DNA from: CAYLJJ01 sp964384025
Lineage (GTDB): Bacteria > Myxococcota_A > Bradymonadia > UBA7976 > UBA1532
Length of the DNA stretch: 24,458 bases
Direction of reading: 5' to 3'
Assembly: GCA_964384025.1 (NCBI GenBank)
Contig: CAYLJJ010000093.1
Location: 1 to 24,458, forward strand
The position numbers and the translations under genes are program-made. Under the pieces are notes generated by a model. It made no database searches and was not told the DNA's origin. It saw nothing but the letters and a program-made list of their open reading frames with translations. Below are positions 15,813-24,024 of this stretch, one piece after another (position 1 is the first letter of the stretch; each line of letters begins with the position of its first letter).

Positions 15813-16811
15813 TTATCTGACCCAGGCTCGAAATCTAAGCTGAAGGGCTTCATCCTCTAAGCGCTTCGCGATCCCCAAAGCTCGCGCCCGAGCCTCCTCG
15901 GCCGCTTCTCCTTTCAAGCAAGCTGCTAAGAGGTTGAGAGCCATCGCCCTCATTCGCAGTGAGCCAGCATCTCCCGCGAAGCGTAGACTGGCGCGGGCAT
16001 GCTCCTCAGCTCGAAGCTGAGCGCCCTGGCGCAGACGACTCCAACCCAGACCATTCTCTCGACGACAGCGAGCGAAGAGAGGCCCGTCAAGAGGGATCTG
16101 TTCATAGAGCGCCTCAGCCCCTTGATGATCTGCAGGTCCCTGACGGGGGCGGTTGAGGGGATAGGCGCGCTGATCGATCCAGCGAGCGAAGAGGCAGGCG
16201 CGATCATCCGCCTCAAGCTCTACTCCTGGCTCTTCTAAGAGCAGACCAGCGCGCTTCAGCTCAGCTTGAGCGACTTCAGGCTCTTGACGACTCCAGATAA
16301 AAGAGCGCAAAAGGTAGAGCTCGATCTGGGCCGCTGGCTCAGCTTGCAATTCCACAAGCTGAAGCTGCTCTAAGAGTGGCTTACGCTCTTGCCATCGTCT
16401 CCCTCGGAGTACCAAGCTTAAGAGCGCCAAGAGCGACCAGATCCGTGCTTGGCTCTCGCTGATGGGGGGACGATCCCAGCCTCGCAATAGCTCCTCCGCG
16501 AGAGAGGTCGGTAGATCTTTAAAGCGGCTGTGGTACTGCCCCATCCAGCGCAGGCGATCAGAGACCTCCTTAGGCAGGCCAAAGCAGCGCAGGAGTCGCT
16601 GACCCCAGACTCCCCCATCTTTGTTTCCACGATGGCGTAGACGCCTGAGCCCACGCTCAACGCTCTCAACATCCTCTAAGAAGCCGCGTCGCTGAGCCAG
16701 ATGAAGAGCCACAGCGGCCAAGCTGCCACGCTCTTGAATGAGCTGCTCCAGTAGATCCCCCCAGGAGAAAGCTGCTGCTTTGGGCTGTCCGGGATTCTGT
16801 CCGGGCGACAC
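15813..16811 (-). CDS. Helical TPR-like hypothetical protein (332 aa)
   Basis: Function unknown. The protein is nearly all alpha-helical, rich in Leu, Ala, Arg and Glu, with degenerate TPR-like helix pairs (about 120-330). A conserved-looking N-terminal segment contains MGQYHSRFKDLP and WDRPPISESQARIW. No signal peptide, so cytoplasmic; likely a protein-interaction scaffold. I chose GTG 16811, preceded by AGGAGG (complement of 16821-16826) with 9 bases spacing; a TTG at 16853 lacks such support. It is first in the minus-strand cluster with the metalloprotease and the DUF4240-like gene, and is transcribed divergently from the exonuclease gene. The gap to the next gene is 115 bases, so that gene could have its own promoter. 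Confidence 0.75.
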   Translation of the reverse strand: MSPGQNPGQPKAAAFSWGDLLEQLIQERGSLAAVALHLAQRRGFLEDVESVERGLRRLRHRGNKDGGVWGQRLLRCFGLPKEVSDRLRWMGQYHSRFKDLPTSLAEELLRGWDRPPISESQARIWSLLALLSLVLRGRRWQERKPLLEQLQLVELQAEPAAQIELYLLRSFIWSRQEPEVAQAELKRAGLLLEEPGVELEADDRACLFARWIDQRAYPLNRPRQGPADHQGAEALYEQIPLDGPLFARCRRENGLGWSRLRQGAQLRAEEHARASLRFAGDAGSLRMRAMALNLLAACLKGEAAEEARARALGIAKRLEDEALQLRFRAWVR

Positions 16812-16864
16812 TGTCTGCTTCCTCCTAGAGTAATCAGGCGAGCAAAAAACCAAGAGGAGAGAGT
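16812..16864. promoter_or_regulatory. Compact divergent start region with two Shine-Dalgarno sites
   Basis: These 53 bases separate the GTG of the minus-strand TPR-like gene and the ATG of the plus-strand exonuclease gene. AGGAGG on the minus strand (16821-16826) and AGAGGAGAGAG on the plus strand (about 16853-16863) serve the two starts. There is hardly room for two separate promoters, so at least one probably lies inside a neighbouring coding region. No clear -35/-10 pair was seen. Confidence 0.5.
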
Positions 16865-17467
16865 ATGAACGAGCGAGATTATCTGGTCATCGATCTTGAA
16901 GCGACCTGTGACAACCAGGGCACGGTGCCTCGACAGGAGATGGAGATCATCGAGATCGGTGCGGTGTTGGTGGATGGGGTGACTCTCCAAGCCCAAAGAG
17001 AGTTTCAGAGTTTTGTCCGTCCTGTTCGCCACCCCAAGCTGACCGAGTTTTGCTGTGAGCTGACCTCAATCCAGCAAGAGCACGTTGACGCCGCCCCCAA
17101 CTTTCGCCAAGCGCTTAAAGCCCTAGAGGAGTTTATGGAGGGAGAGCAGCCCCTCTTCTGCTCCTGGGGTGACTATGATCACAATCAGTTCAAGCTGGAC
17201 GCTCAATATCATCGATTAAAGCTTCCCTTTGGTGGTCAGCATCTCAACCTCAAGAGAGCCTTCTCTGAAGCCCTCAACACTCGTAGGCGCTTTGGGATGG
17301 CTGGCGCTCTGCGCCGCGTTGGTTTGCCCCTTCAAGGGACCCATCACCGTGGTATCGACGATGCAAGAAACATCGCTTGTCTGCTGCCCTTCTGTTTGGG
17401 TCGAGCGAGTATGCCAGCACCGAGGCAGGGATCTCGAAACAGACGAAGCGCGCAGAACAGGAGCTGA
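16865..17467 (+). CDS. DEDDh 3'-5' exonuclease, ERI1/KapD type (200 aa)
   Basis: Predicted RNase T-superfamily 3'-5' exonuclease acting on RNA or DNA ends with two metal ions. Motif I is VIDLEATC with Asp10 and Glu12; motif II is CSWGDYDHNQF with Asp103; motif III is HHRGIDDARNIA with His161 and Asp166, the DEDDh arrangement. The HRGIDDARNIA block is characteristic of the ERI1-like branch (bacterial KapD-like). The catalytic domain ends near residue 180; the last 20 residues are basic and unassigned. Start ATG 16865 has a strong AGAGGAGAGAG upstream. It is divergent from the TPR-like gene and has a 91-base gap to the next gene. The natural substrate cannot be told from sequence. Confidence 0.88.
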   Translation: MNERDYLVIDLEATCDNQGTVPRQEMEIIEIGAVLVDGVTLQAQREFQSFVRPVRHPKLTEFCCELTSIQQEHVDAAPNFRQALKALEEFMEGEQPLFCSWGDYDHNQFKLDAQYHRLKLPFGGQHLNLKRAFSEALNTRRRFGMAGALRRVGLPLQGTHHRGIDDARNIACLLPFCLGRASMPAPRQGSRNRRSAQNRS

Positions 17468-17558
17468 TCCAGCTGGCCTCTGGAGAGCTCATCGCTTTGT
17501 TGGGTAAGCTCTCGGCCCTTCGAGCGTCTGGTGAGCCAAAGATTTTAAGGAGAGCCCA

Positions 17559-17960
17559 ATGCAAAGGTCCACATTTCGAACTCTACTCCTGAGCGCCCTG
17601 TTGTCTGGCTGCGCCTTCACTCACGAGCCGGACGGTGAGGGCTCTGACCTGGGGTTCTTTCTTGATGCGGGCGCCCACTCCAATGATGCCAGCGCCCAAT
17701 TTGACCTTGGGATGGCGGGCGGAGGGAGTGGAGGGAGCGGAGGTGCAGGGGGCGGAGGAAGTGGAGGGAGTGGAGGTGAAGCGGGGGCAGCGGGAGGGTC
17801 TACAGATATGGGAGGCAACCCAGACGCAGCCCTAACAGACACAGGAGAGATAGAGAGCGATGCTCTGGGCTGGGACGCAGGAGAGATAGAGAGCGATGCT
17901 CTGGGCTGGGATGCAAGGGCCTTGGACTCAAGCCCAGAGGCAGCTCAAAGCAGCCCTTGA
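17559..17960 (+). CDS. Small Gly/Ser-rich lipoprotein (133 aa)
   Basis: Predicted lipoprotein: residues 1-17 form a signal ending in lipobox LSGC with Cys18. The mature part is acidic and low-complexity. Residues 51-80 are almost only Gly, Ser and Ala (GGSGG-type), probably a flexible spacer, and residues 96-119 contain GEIESDALGWDA twice in tandem. No folded domain is evident. SD AAGGAG lies five bases before ATG 17559. It is 76 bases upstream of the DUF1800 lipoprotein gene on the same strand, so it may belong with that pair. Low-complexity Gly tails like this are common in secreted proteins of myxobacteria-like organisms; function is unknown. Confidence 0.75.
   Translation: MQRSTFRTLLLSALLSGCAFTHEPDGEGSDLGFFLDAGAHSNDASAQFDLGMAGGGSGGSGGAGGGGSGGSGGEAGAAGGSTDMGGNPDAALTDTGEIESDALGWDAGEIESDALGWDARALDSSPEAAQSSP
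17844..17915 (+). repeat. 36-base tandem duplication inside the Gly-rich lipoprotein gene
   Basis: Two head-to-tail 36-base units (17844-17879 and 17880-17915) encode GEIESDALGWDA twice. They differ by one base, a silent Asp codon change (gac to gat) near the end of the unit. This near-identity points to a recent in-frame duplication. Confidence 0.95.
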
Positions 17961-18024
17961 GCGATTTACCAGACTGAGAGAATATCTCCTCTCCTGCGCT
18001 TAAGAATCTGAGCGCTGACAAGAG

Positions 18025-18029
18025 AGGAG
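18025..18029 (+). promoter_or_regulatory. Shine-Dalgarno AGGAG deciding the TTG start of the DUF1800 gene
   Basis: AGGAG at 18025-18029 lies 7 bases before TTG 18037. That start gives a Met-Arg-Ser-Ser N-region, a hydrophobic core and a Cys17 lipobox, so TTG is preferred although no ATG is present nearby. Confidence 0.75.
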
Positions 18030-18036
18030 TTGCCCC

Positions 18037-19857
18037 TTGAGAAGCTCGATCCCCTTCCTCCTTCTCCTCGTGTTCAGCTCAGGTTGTGATGATGGGGAAG
18101 AGGCTCAATCCCAAGCTTCAGATGAGGGGCGCCCTTTAGAAGACGCTGGAGGTCTTGAGCAGGGGCCTGAGCCCCTCTTTGAAATTATCGACGAAGCTGA
18201 TTGGAATGAGACCGCGATACGCAAGATCCTCCAGATCTTTGCCTTTGGAGGCTTCGTCCGCGATGAGCAGATTCAGAGCTGGGCTGAGCAGGCTCCTCAA
18301 GAGACGATCCAAGAGATCATCCACTTTGATGAACACAACCCCCTACTCTCTCCTCCAGAACTCTCAGCGCCTCCGGTGGGGGGGCTCTGGGCCCTCGCTG
18401 AGAGCCTCTCTTCAGAAGAAAGCCCTCTCTCAGAAGAGGCGCGAGGCTCCTTTGGCATAGAGAGCTGGGCCAGCCCTGAGCGGCTCTGGAGCTTCGCCAG
18501 CCTAGCGACCGGCTCAAACCCTGTCCGCCAGCGTTTGGGGCTCTTTGAGACCAACTACCATATGGTTGTCAACCAAGAGGCAGAGGTGAACAACTGGCAG
18601 CTCCTCGCCTACTACGATGGGATCATGGAGGATCTCTCTACAGCTCGGCCCTATGAAGAGGTCTTAGGAGAGGCAGCCCTCTCCGCCGCTATCGCTACCC
18701 AGTACAATCACCGAGAGAATCGATTTATCGATGCGCGTTTTGAGGGCAATGAGGACTTCGCTCGAGAGTTTCATCAGCTCTTCTTTGGCATCCTGGGTGA
18801 AGAGGAACCTGAGTATCACGAGTTCAACTCCATCCGAAACACCGCCAAGGCTCTGACCGGCCTAGAGGTTGAGCGTGTTGAGGAGGGAGATGAGACGCGG
18901 CTCAGTGAGATGGTGATTTTCAGCAGTGAGCATCACTACCCAGGGAGTCTGGAGATCCTCCATCAAGAGATCCAGGGAGCGAACACTCAGGAGAAGATCA
19001 GGGCGTTAGCGAAGTGGAGCATCCAGCACCCTGAGAGCCTAAACAACCTCCCCATTTTGATCATTCAGGGCCTCGCGGATGATCTCCTGGATGAGGAGGA
19101 TCGAGCAGAGATCGTCAGGGTCTGGGGAGCGATGGAGAAAAAGGATCTGCTGCGTTTTTTGAGGAGCTATGCCATCTCCACCCTCTTTCACAGCTCCAAG
19201 CGGATCAAGTACTGGTCCAGCATCGAGCGCAACCTCATCGCCTGCAACCTCATCACTTTGGATCCCAAGGCGAGCCCCTACGGCATCTATAATCCTCTAG
19301 ATCAGATCCACCGTGAGGGGGTCCAGATTTTTCGCCCAACCAAGGATGTTTTTGGAGGAGAGACCGGCCTGGACGCCTTTAACAGCGCGGCGGTCTTTCG
19401 TGAAGCTTACAACCACAGCAGCGATCGTTACTGGTTCTACGCTCGAACCGAAGAGGAAGCACACCCAGATTGGAGCAAAGATTGGAGCACTTGGATTCCC
19501 AAAGGAGCAGATGGGACTTGGCGGCTTAAGGCGGTCTCAGAGTGGCTCTGGCAGCGCTTCATCACCGATGACCTCAAACATCTTGGGACCTTGGAGCGAG
19601 CCTATCTCTATGCCTATGTGGGGGCGGGTAAGGATTTCGGCCTCTTTGTAGATGAGAACAACAGCGCGGCGGTCTATTCCAGCGAAGAGATCGAGAGTCG
19701 TGATAGCCTCCAAGAGCTGATGAGAGATATGGAGCTGGCCATCCTCCCGCTGGACAGCGAGGATCCCGAAGAGAGGCTCAACGCCAACTACCGTGTGGGC
19801 CTGGGCATCAACTTCATCCTGGCGACCCCCTACGCCTTCCTCCAAGAGGGGAGATAG
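18037..19857 (+). CDS. DUF1800 family lipoprotein (606 aa)
   Basis: Exported protein of the DUF1800 family, biochemical role unknown. TTG start 18037 gives a signal ending FSSGC (Cys17), with Asp-Asp following. Family features are the N-terminal helix region before RLGLFETNYHMVVN, the NEDFAREFHQLFFGIL segment (family form NENYARELMELHTLG) and SIRNTAKALTG (family form VREAARALTGW), then a long helical C-terminal part. It is more diverged than a typical member: the usual FWFNHF-type motif appears as LFETNYHM. The stop is 3 bases before the DUF1501 start, the usual order of this gene pair in bacteria, and SD GAGGGGAGA lies within its 3' end, so expression is likely coupled. Confidence 0.82.
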   Translation: MRSSIPFLLLLVFSSGCDDGEEAQSQASDEGRPLEDAGGLEQGPEPLFEIIDEADWNETAIRKILQIFAFGGFVRDEQIQSWAEQAPQETIQEIIHFDEHNPLLSPPELSAPPVGGLWALAESLSSEESPLSEEARGSFGIESWASPERLWSFASLATGSNPVRQRLGLFETNYHMVVNQEAEVNNWQLLAYYDGIMEDLSTARPYEEVLGEAALSAAIATQYNHRENRFIDARFEGNEDFAREFHQLFFGILGEEEPEYHEFNSIRNTAKALTGLEVERVEEGDETRLSEMVIFSSEHHYPGSLEILHQEIQGANTQEKIRALAKWSIQHPESLNNLPILIIQGLADDLLDEEDRAEIVRVWGAMEKKDLLRFLRSYAISTLFHSSKRIKYWSSIERNLIACNLITLDPKASPYGIYNPLDQIHREGVQIFRPTKDVFGGETGLDAFNSAAVFREAYNHSSDRYWFYARTEEEAHPDWSKDWSTWIPKGADGTWRLKAVSEWLWQRFITDDLKHLGTLERAYLYAYVGAGKDFGLFVDENNSAAVYSSEEIESRDSLQELMRDMELAILPLDSEDPEERLNANYRVGLGINFILATPYAFLQEGR

Positions 19858-19860
19858 AAA

Positions 19861-21261
19861 ATGGATCGACGCGACTTTCTTAAAGGGAGCCTCCTCTCTG
19901 GGCTCAGCCTCTGCGCTTGGCCCTCCTCAACTTGGGCAGTTCCCAAGGCCGCTCCTGATCGAGTCTTAGTGAACCTCATCCTGGATGGCGGTCCAGATTT
20001 CCGGCATCTCATCGTGCCTCCCTTTGACGCTGAGCCTGAGAGCTATGGCTACGCCTACTGGTCCAATCGCTGGCGGGCTCATGCCATTCGACAGAGCTTG
20101 GAGGCTTGGCAGCAGCGCTGGGAGGAGGATTATTTCCACCTTGAGGCGGGGAGGCAGCGCTTTGGGATCCTCAAAAAGGCCGCTTGGCTCCGCGATGAGT
20201 TTGAGGCGGGGCGGGTTGCCCTGGTGAACAATCTTTTTGGAGCCCGCAGCCGCGATCACAGTCATGGCTTGTTGGTCTGGGAGAGTGGAGATTTAGAGAC
20301 AAATCCCAGAGATCGAGGGCGAGATGGCTGGGGAGGACGCTTGGCGCGGGTGAGCCAGGGAGGGGTGGTCTCTATGACCAGCCCTGTTCCTCTCTTCTGT
20401 AACGGACCCCATCCAACGCGACCCAACTGGCATGATAACCGAGAGCTGATCACGGTCCAGAAGATCCAAACGATGGGGCTCTACCACGCCCCCAGGCTTC
20501 AGGAGCAACCTTCCGCTTCAGGAGCGCGTGAAGTGATGAGCCGGGGGCTCAAGAGCTACTATGCGGCCAAAGGAGCTGAGATGGATTCAAGCTCTCCCTA
20601 CTGGCCCATCATCCAACACGAGCAAGCGTTGCGGCGCTTTGGAGCTCAGGTAGCGGAGCGCTTAGAGGTACAGCCCATCCCCGAGAGTCTCCTGAGCCTC
20701 TCTATCGGTGGTGGGCTCAAGGATAGAGGCTTTGGGCAGCAGCTCCAGAATCTCTATGGTGCTTTCAGCTGTGCGGACCTGTTTAAGTTGCACGTAGCTG
20801 CCCTGCGCTATCGGGGTTGGGACAGTCACAAGCACCAGAAGCGCAGCATCGAGCCTCAGTTCAAAGATCTCTTTGGAGCGGGCGAGGGCCTATCCAGCTT
20901 CTTTGATGCTCTACGAGAGAATATGCCTGAGGCGGCGGCTCAGACCCTCCTCCTCATCGGTGGAGAGTTTGGGCGTCAACTCCAAGATAATGGAGATGAG
21001 GGCAGCGACCACGGCCAGGGAAATATGGCCCTGGTCATTGGAGAGCCGGTCCAAGGGGGAATCTATGGTCAGCTCTTCCCTGAGGATGAGATCCCTCGTT
21101 ATCGAGAGCCCAACCAGGAGATCAAGGGATTGACCTCGATCGAGGCCCTCTTCGCTGAGCTGGCCGATTGGGTTCACCCTGGAGCGGGAGAGCAGCTCTT
21201 TCCGCGTCGCGCTGAAGCTCCTCAGGAGGAGGGGCTTCAACTCAGCCGTCTGATCTCCTGA
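19861..21261 (+). CDS. DUF1501 family exported protein with Tat signal (466 aa)
   Basis: Member of the DUF1501 (sulfatase/alkaline-phosphatase-fold-like) family, role unknown, probably periplasmic. The N-terminus MDRRDFLKG is a Tat twin-arginine motif (Arg3-Arg4), followed by a hydrophobic stretch and likely cleavage after STWA (about residue 26). Typical blocks are LILDGGPD (family LDGGxD), ARSRDHSHG, DGWGGRLA, RGWDSHKHQ (family GGWDTH), IGGEFGRQLQDNG with SDHGQGN (family SEFGRT...TDHG) and IYGQLFP near the C-terminus. ATG 19861 is 3 bases after the DUF1800 stop, with GAGGGGAGA overlapping that gene's end. The 3' end overlaps the convergent DapE-like gene by 20 bases. Partner of the DUF1800 protein. 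Confidence 0.87.
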   Translation: MDRRDFLKGSLLSGLSLCAWPSSTWAVPKAAPDRVLVNLILDGGPDFRHLIVPPFDAEPESYGYAYWSNRWRAHAIRQSLEAWQQRWEEDYFHLEAGRQRFGILKKAAWLRDEFEAGRVALVNNLFGARSRDHSHGLLVWESGDLETNPRDRGRDGWGGRLARVSQGGVVSMTSPVPLFCNGPHPTRPNWHDNRELITVQKIQTMGLYHAPRLQEQPSASGAREVMSRGLKSYYAAKGAEMDSSSPYWPIIQHEQALRRFGAQVAERLEVQPIPESLLSLSIGGGLKDRGFGQQLQNLYGAFSCADLFKLHVAALRYRGWDSHKHQKRSIEPQFKDLFGAGEGLSSFFDALRENMPEAAAQTLLLIGGEFGRQLQDNGDEGSDHGQGNMALVIGEPVQGGIYGQLFPEDEIPRYREPNQEIKGLTSIEALFAELADWVHPGAGEQLFPRRAEAPQEEGLQLSRLIS

Positions 21262-22303
21262 GGAAGCGTTGAAAGAGCTGAAAGCCCCGCATTAAGGCCC
21301 CTAGATCGATCCACTCCCCCGCCTGATGAGCCTGAGCCGAGGCGCCTGGACCAAAATTAAGAGCGGGGACACCATATTGAGCTAAGCGAGCTACATCGGT
21401 CCAAGCCTGTTTGGATTCTATTGGCAGATCAAGCTCGGCACGCAGGCGCTTTACCAGGAAATGATTAGCGAAAGGGGGGCCTGAGGGGCAGAGATCTGTA
21501 AAGCGCAGCTCCGCTCCCTTCGCCAAAGCGCGGATTTCATTTTGAGCAGTCTCAAGATCTTTATCTGGGGCAAAGCGGAAATTTAGGTTTAATTCAAAGC
21601 GGCTGGGAATCACATTACGAGTTTGCCCTCCACTGGCCAGGGTGATGCTGATCACCTCTCGATAGCACAGGTCTCCCACCCAAAGATCCCGAGGGGGACG
21701 GTCGAGAAGCTGATTGAGCAGGGGGCCTGCGGCGTGAATGGCGTTTTTTCCCTGCCAAGGCCGTGCAGAATGAGCCGCTCTACCGTGAAAAATGAGTTGA
21801 GCGTGGAGTGCTCCTAAACATCCCAACTGAAGACGATTGTCGCTGGGTTCCAGGCAGATCGCGAGGTCGATCTCAGAGAGCCAGGGCTGCTGTTCAAAGA
21901 GTGGGATCAGACCACTCTCCAGATAGGGTCCTTCCTCCCGCGTATAAAAGATAAAGATCAGATCGAAAGGACCCTCCCCTGGACGATGTCGCGCCATGAG
22001 GGCTTGCATGATCGCGAGCCCACCCTTCATATCTGAAGCTCCTAGACCAAAGAGTCGTTCAGCGTGGAGATATGGCCTGGGATCTCCGTCCTGGGGGGGC
22101 ACCGTGTCCAGATGCCCCAAGAGCGCGAGGCAGGGGACCTCCGAGCGAACGCGCCGCCCAAAGATCAGGTTGTCTTCTACACGGATCAAGGGCCACTCGG
22201 AGGGCGCTCCAACGACAACAAACTCTGCGATGAGGCCTTCGTTCCCAGTGACGCTGGGGATTTTACAAAGGGTCAGAGTTCGCTCAGCCAGCTCATTATA
22301 CAT
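21242..22303 (-). CDS. dapE: Succinyl-diaminopimelate desuccinylase-like M20 peptidase (353 aa)
   Basis: Predicted zinc-dependent deacylase of the M20/DapE group; DapE removes succinate from N-succinyl-LL-diaminopimelate in lysine and peptidoglycan-precursor synthesis, in the cytoplasm. Motifs: GHLDTVP with His64 and Asp66, bridging Asp91 in GASDMKGG, TREEGP with Glu123-Glu124, LEPSD with Glu152, and RAAHSARP with His178 in the dimerisation domain, as in the family. A further conserved His lies near the C-terminus in AQAHQAGEW. Length suits DapE (350-375). ATG 22303 is preceded by AAGGAGA. Other M20 members (ArgE, carboxypeptidases) remain possible; the actinobacterial-type DapE is the closest pattern I recall. 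It converges with DUF1501 with a 20-base overlap. Confidence 0.8.
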   Translation of the reverse strand: MYNELAERTLTLCKIPSVTGNEGLIAEFVVVGAPSEWPLIRVEDNLIFGRRVRSEVPCLALLGHLDTVPPQDGDPRPYLHAERLFGLGASDMKGGLAIMQALMARHRPGEGPFDLIFIFYTREEGPYLESGLIPLFEQQPWLSEIDLAICLEPSDNRLQLGCLGALHAQLIFHGRAAHSARPWQGKNAIHAAGPLLNQLLDRPPRDLWVGDLCYREVISITLASGGQTRNVIPSRFELNLNFRFAPDKDLETAQNEIRALAKGAELRFTDLCPSGPPFANHFLVKRLRAELDLPIESKQAWTDVARLAQYGVPALNFGPGASAQAHQAGEWIDLGALMRGFQLFQRFLRRSDG

Positions 22304-22394
22304 TGTGCTCTCCTTTAAATATTGGCTGGTTTAAGAAGAGAACAGCTCTTCATCGACAATTTTTAGGTGGTATGAAAATCAAATAAGAACATCA

Positions 22395-23480
22395 CTATAC
22401 TCTTTCTATACCTCCAACCTGTTTGACTTTCCGATTATCGGAATCCCACTTCATGACCCTAACAGAGTAGACTCCTCTGTCTTTATTTGTTTCTACGAAA
22501 GTATTATTTGAGCTGCAATAACAGTTCGAATTGCACCAACAGCCTGTATTTGCATAGATACGATCTTCTGAAAACCAGCTATCCTTATCGATTTTCGCCT
22601 TGTGGCTATGGGCGAGTATGCAAACTTTGCAGCCATAATGTTCGCAAATCTCATCTGCAACTGGACCAAGATATCCTATTTCAGCCATAATCGACTTTTG
22701 TCGTGATATAAAACTATGACTCCAGTTTTTATATGTTGATTTATAGCGTTCAATTATTTCTAGAGCAGATGTGCTTAATATAGACCCACTCTGGTCTCTA
22801 TATTTAAAAATAGAGTTTTGACTTAGTCCAGATTCTTCGAGAATCGCATTAAAAATAGCTTGAGGAAAAGTTTCTGATCCAAAAAAATCAAGGACATTAT
22901 CTAAATACTTATGATAGCTTCGACCACAACTGTTTGTTCTTCCTTTTCTCGTTGCTTCAATCCTGGAAATCCAGTAACCCAGAGGTTTCCTGGCGATGCA
23001 ATCATGGAAACGAACAGGTGCATTGAACATTGCATAATGATGACCATGTTCAGCCATTTGCCTCCCTGCAATAAATTTTCCTCGACTAAATCTAACCTTT
23101 GGTAGGTATTTTTTTGCAATTTCAAAAGTCATATCCATATCATGATTGCCGGGGAGATAGATGATAGGATATCTATCAGATAGTTTGTTAATTGCATCAA
23201 TGATAGATGGGTTTCTATCTAATAATTCACTCATTGTAGGTGGAATTTGATCGTGAGGAAAAATCCAGTTGTCAAACATATCACCAAGAAAAACAATTTC
23301 ACTTATTTTAAAAGGATAAGATTCCTGCAAAAAATCGATGAACTCTAAAAATACTTTCGGGGTAGAGTCATCGTTTGGCTTCGGAAGCCAATCCCAATCG
23401 TATGGATATTCGTTTTTATCTACGTTAAAGCGCCCAGCTCCGATATGCGCATCGCTTATGAACAATCTTCTACCTCTCAA
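22395..23480 (-). CDS. Calcineurin-like metallophosphoesterase (361 aa)
   Basis: Predicted dinuclear-metal phosphoesterase. Motifs in order: FISDAHIG (Asp10, His12), FLGDMFDNW (Asp67), LPGNHDMD (Asn112, His113, Asp114), AEHGHHY (His145, His147), and LAHSHKAK near the C-terminus. The GDxFDxW block recalls UDP-2,3-diacylglucosamine hydrolase (LpxH)-like enzymes, but the chain is longer and I do not assign that function. A Cys-rich segment GCWCNSNCYC lies near the end. Start TTG 23480 has AAAAGGA at 23487-23493, 6 bases away. The gene is much more AT-rich than the DapE-like gene next to it and lies between it and a transposase remnant, so acquisition by transfer is likely. The substrate is unknown. 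Confidence 0.85.
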   Translation of the reverse strand: MRGRRLFISDAHIGAGRFNVDKNEYPYDWDWLPKPNDDSTPKVFLEFIDFLQESYPFKISEIVFLGDMFDNWIFPHDQIPPTMSELLDRNPSIIDAINKLSDRYPIIYLPGNHDMDMTFEIAKKYLPKVRFSRGKFIAGRQMAEHGHHYAMFNAPVRFHDCIARKPLGYWISRIEATRKGRTNSCGRSYHKYLDNVLDFFGSETFPQAIFNAILEESGLSQNSIFKYRDQSGSILSTSALEIIERYKSTYKNWSHSFISRQKSIMAEIGYLGPVADEICEHYGCKVCILAHSHKAKIDKDSWFSEDRIYANTGCWCNSNCYCSSNNTFVETNKDRGVYSVRVMKWDSDNRKVKQVGGIERV

Positions 23481-24024
23481 GACCTATCCTTTTCTTACTA
23501 GATGTGTATGTTTGAAATATCAATGTACCGCAGAAAAAACCTGGACAGGCGAGCATACAAAACTCGCTCTATTTTGCCAAGCGCGTTTTTAAAAAATGTC
23601 AATCCTTCTTGACCAAGAAACTCAAAATAAAGCTCTCCATTCGCTGTGTCTAGTAGAAATTTAGTTTAGATATTGCTTTTACTGAGCCTACATTCACGAT
23701 ATTTTTGGGTAGTCATGAAGGTTTAGCAATTTTGATTCAGAATAATATTCGTTTTCAGCGTTTAATTCAATAGTTGTTCGTTGATATTGTTTGTTCTAAA
23801 ATTCAATAAACATGCGGGTTTTCGCTGAAATTGAACTGTTTCATGTTAAAATGCCGCAATAATACAAGAAACTTATGTAAAAAAATGGCGAAAACAGGCA
23901 GATGTAACCAATATTCCATTTGCAAGATCAATTAGCTCCTTCTTGGCATCGCATAAAATCCACAGAATTTTAATTTAGCATAAAAACGTAAACACTCACG
24001 ATTTATTCTTCTGAACACGCATAA
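23481..24024. other. AT-rich intergenic region, no gene seen
   Basis: About 540 bases with many stops in all frames and no recognisable RNA gene. It holds the SD of the phosphoesterase gene (23487-23493) and an 8-base inverted repeat (tttcagcg at 23753-23760, cgctgaaa at 23823-23830) with 62 bases between the arms. A GCGAG/CTCGC inverted pair lies near 23550-23570. None of these is strong enough to name. The composition matches the neighbouring phosphoesterase gene, so the whole stretch is probably part of the same AT-rich segment. Confidence 0.5.

Noticed and set aside
22335..22351. Hairpin gaagag/ctcttc downstream of the phosphoesterase gene as a terminator
   Set aside because: Six base pairs, only half of them G-C, with no run of T after it; too weak to call.
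23495..23523. TTGATA-17-TAGTAA as a promoter for the phosphoesterase gene
   Set aside because: Transcription would begin at or inside the Shine-Dalgarno sequence, leaving no usable leader.
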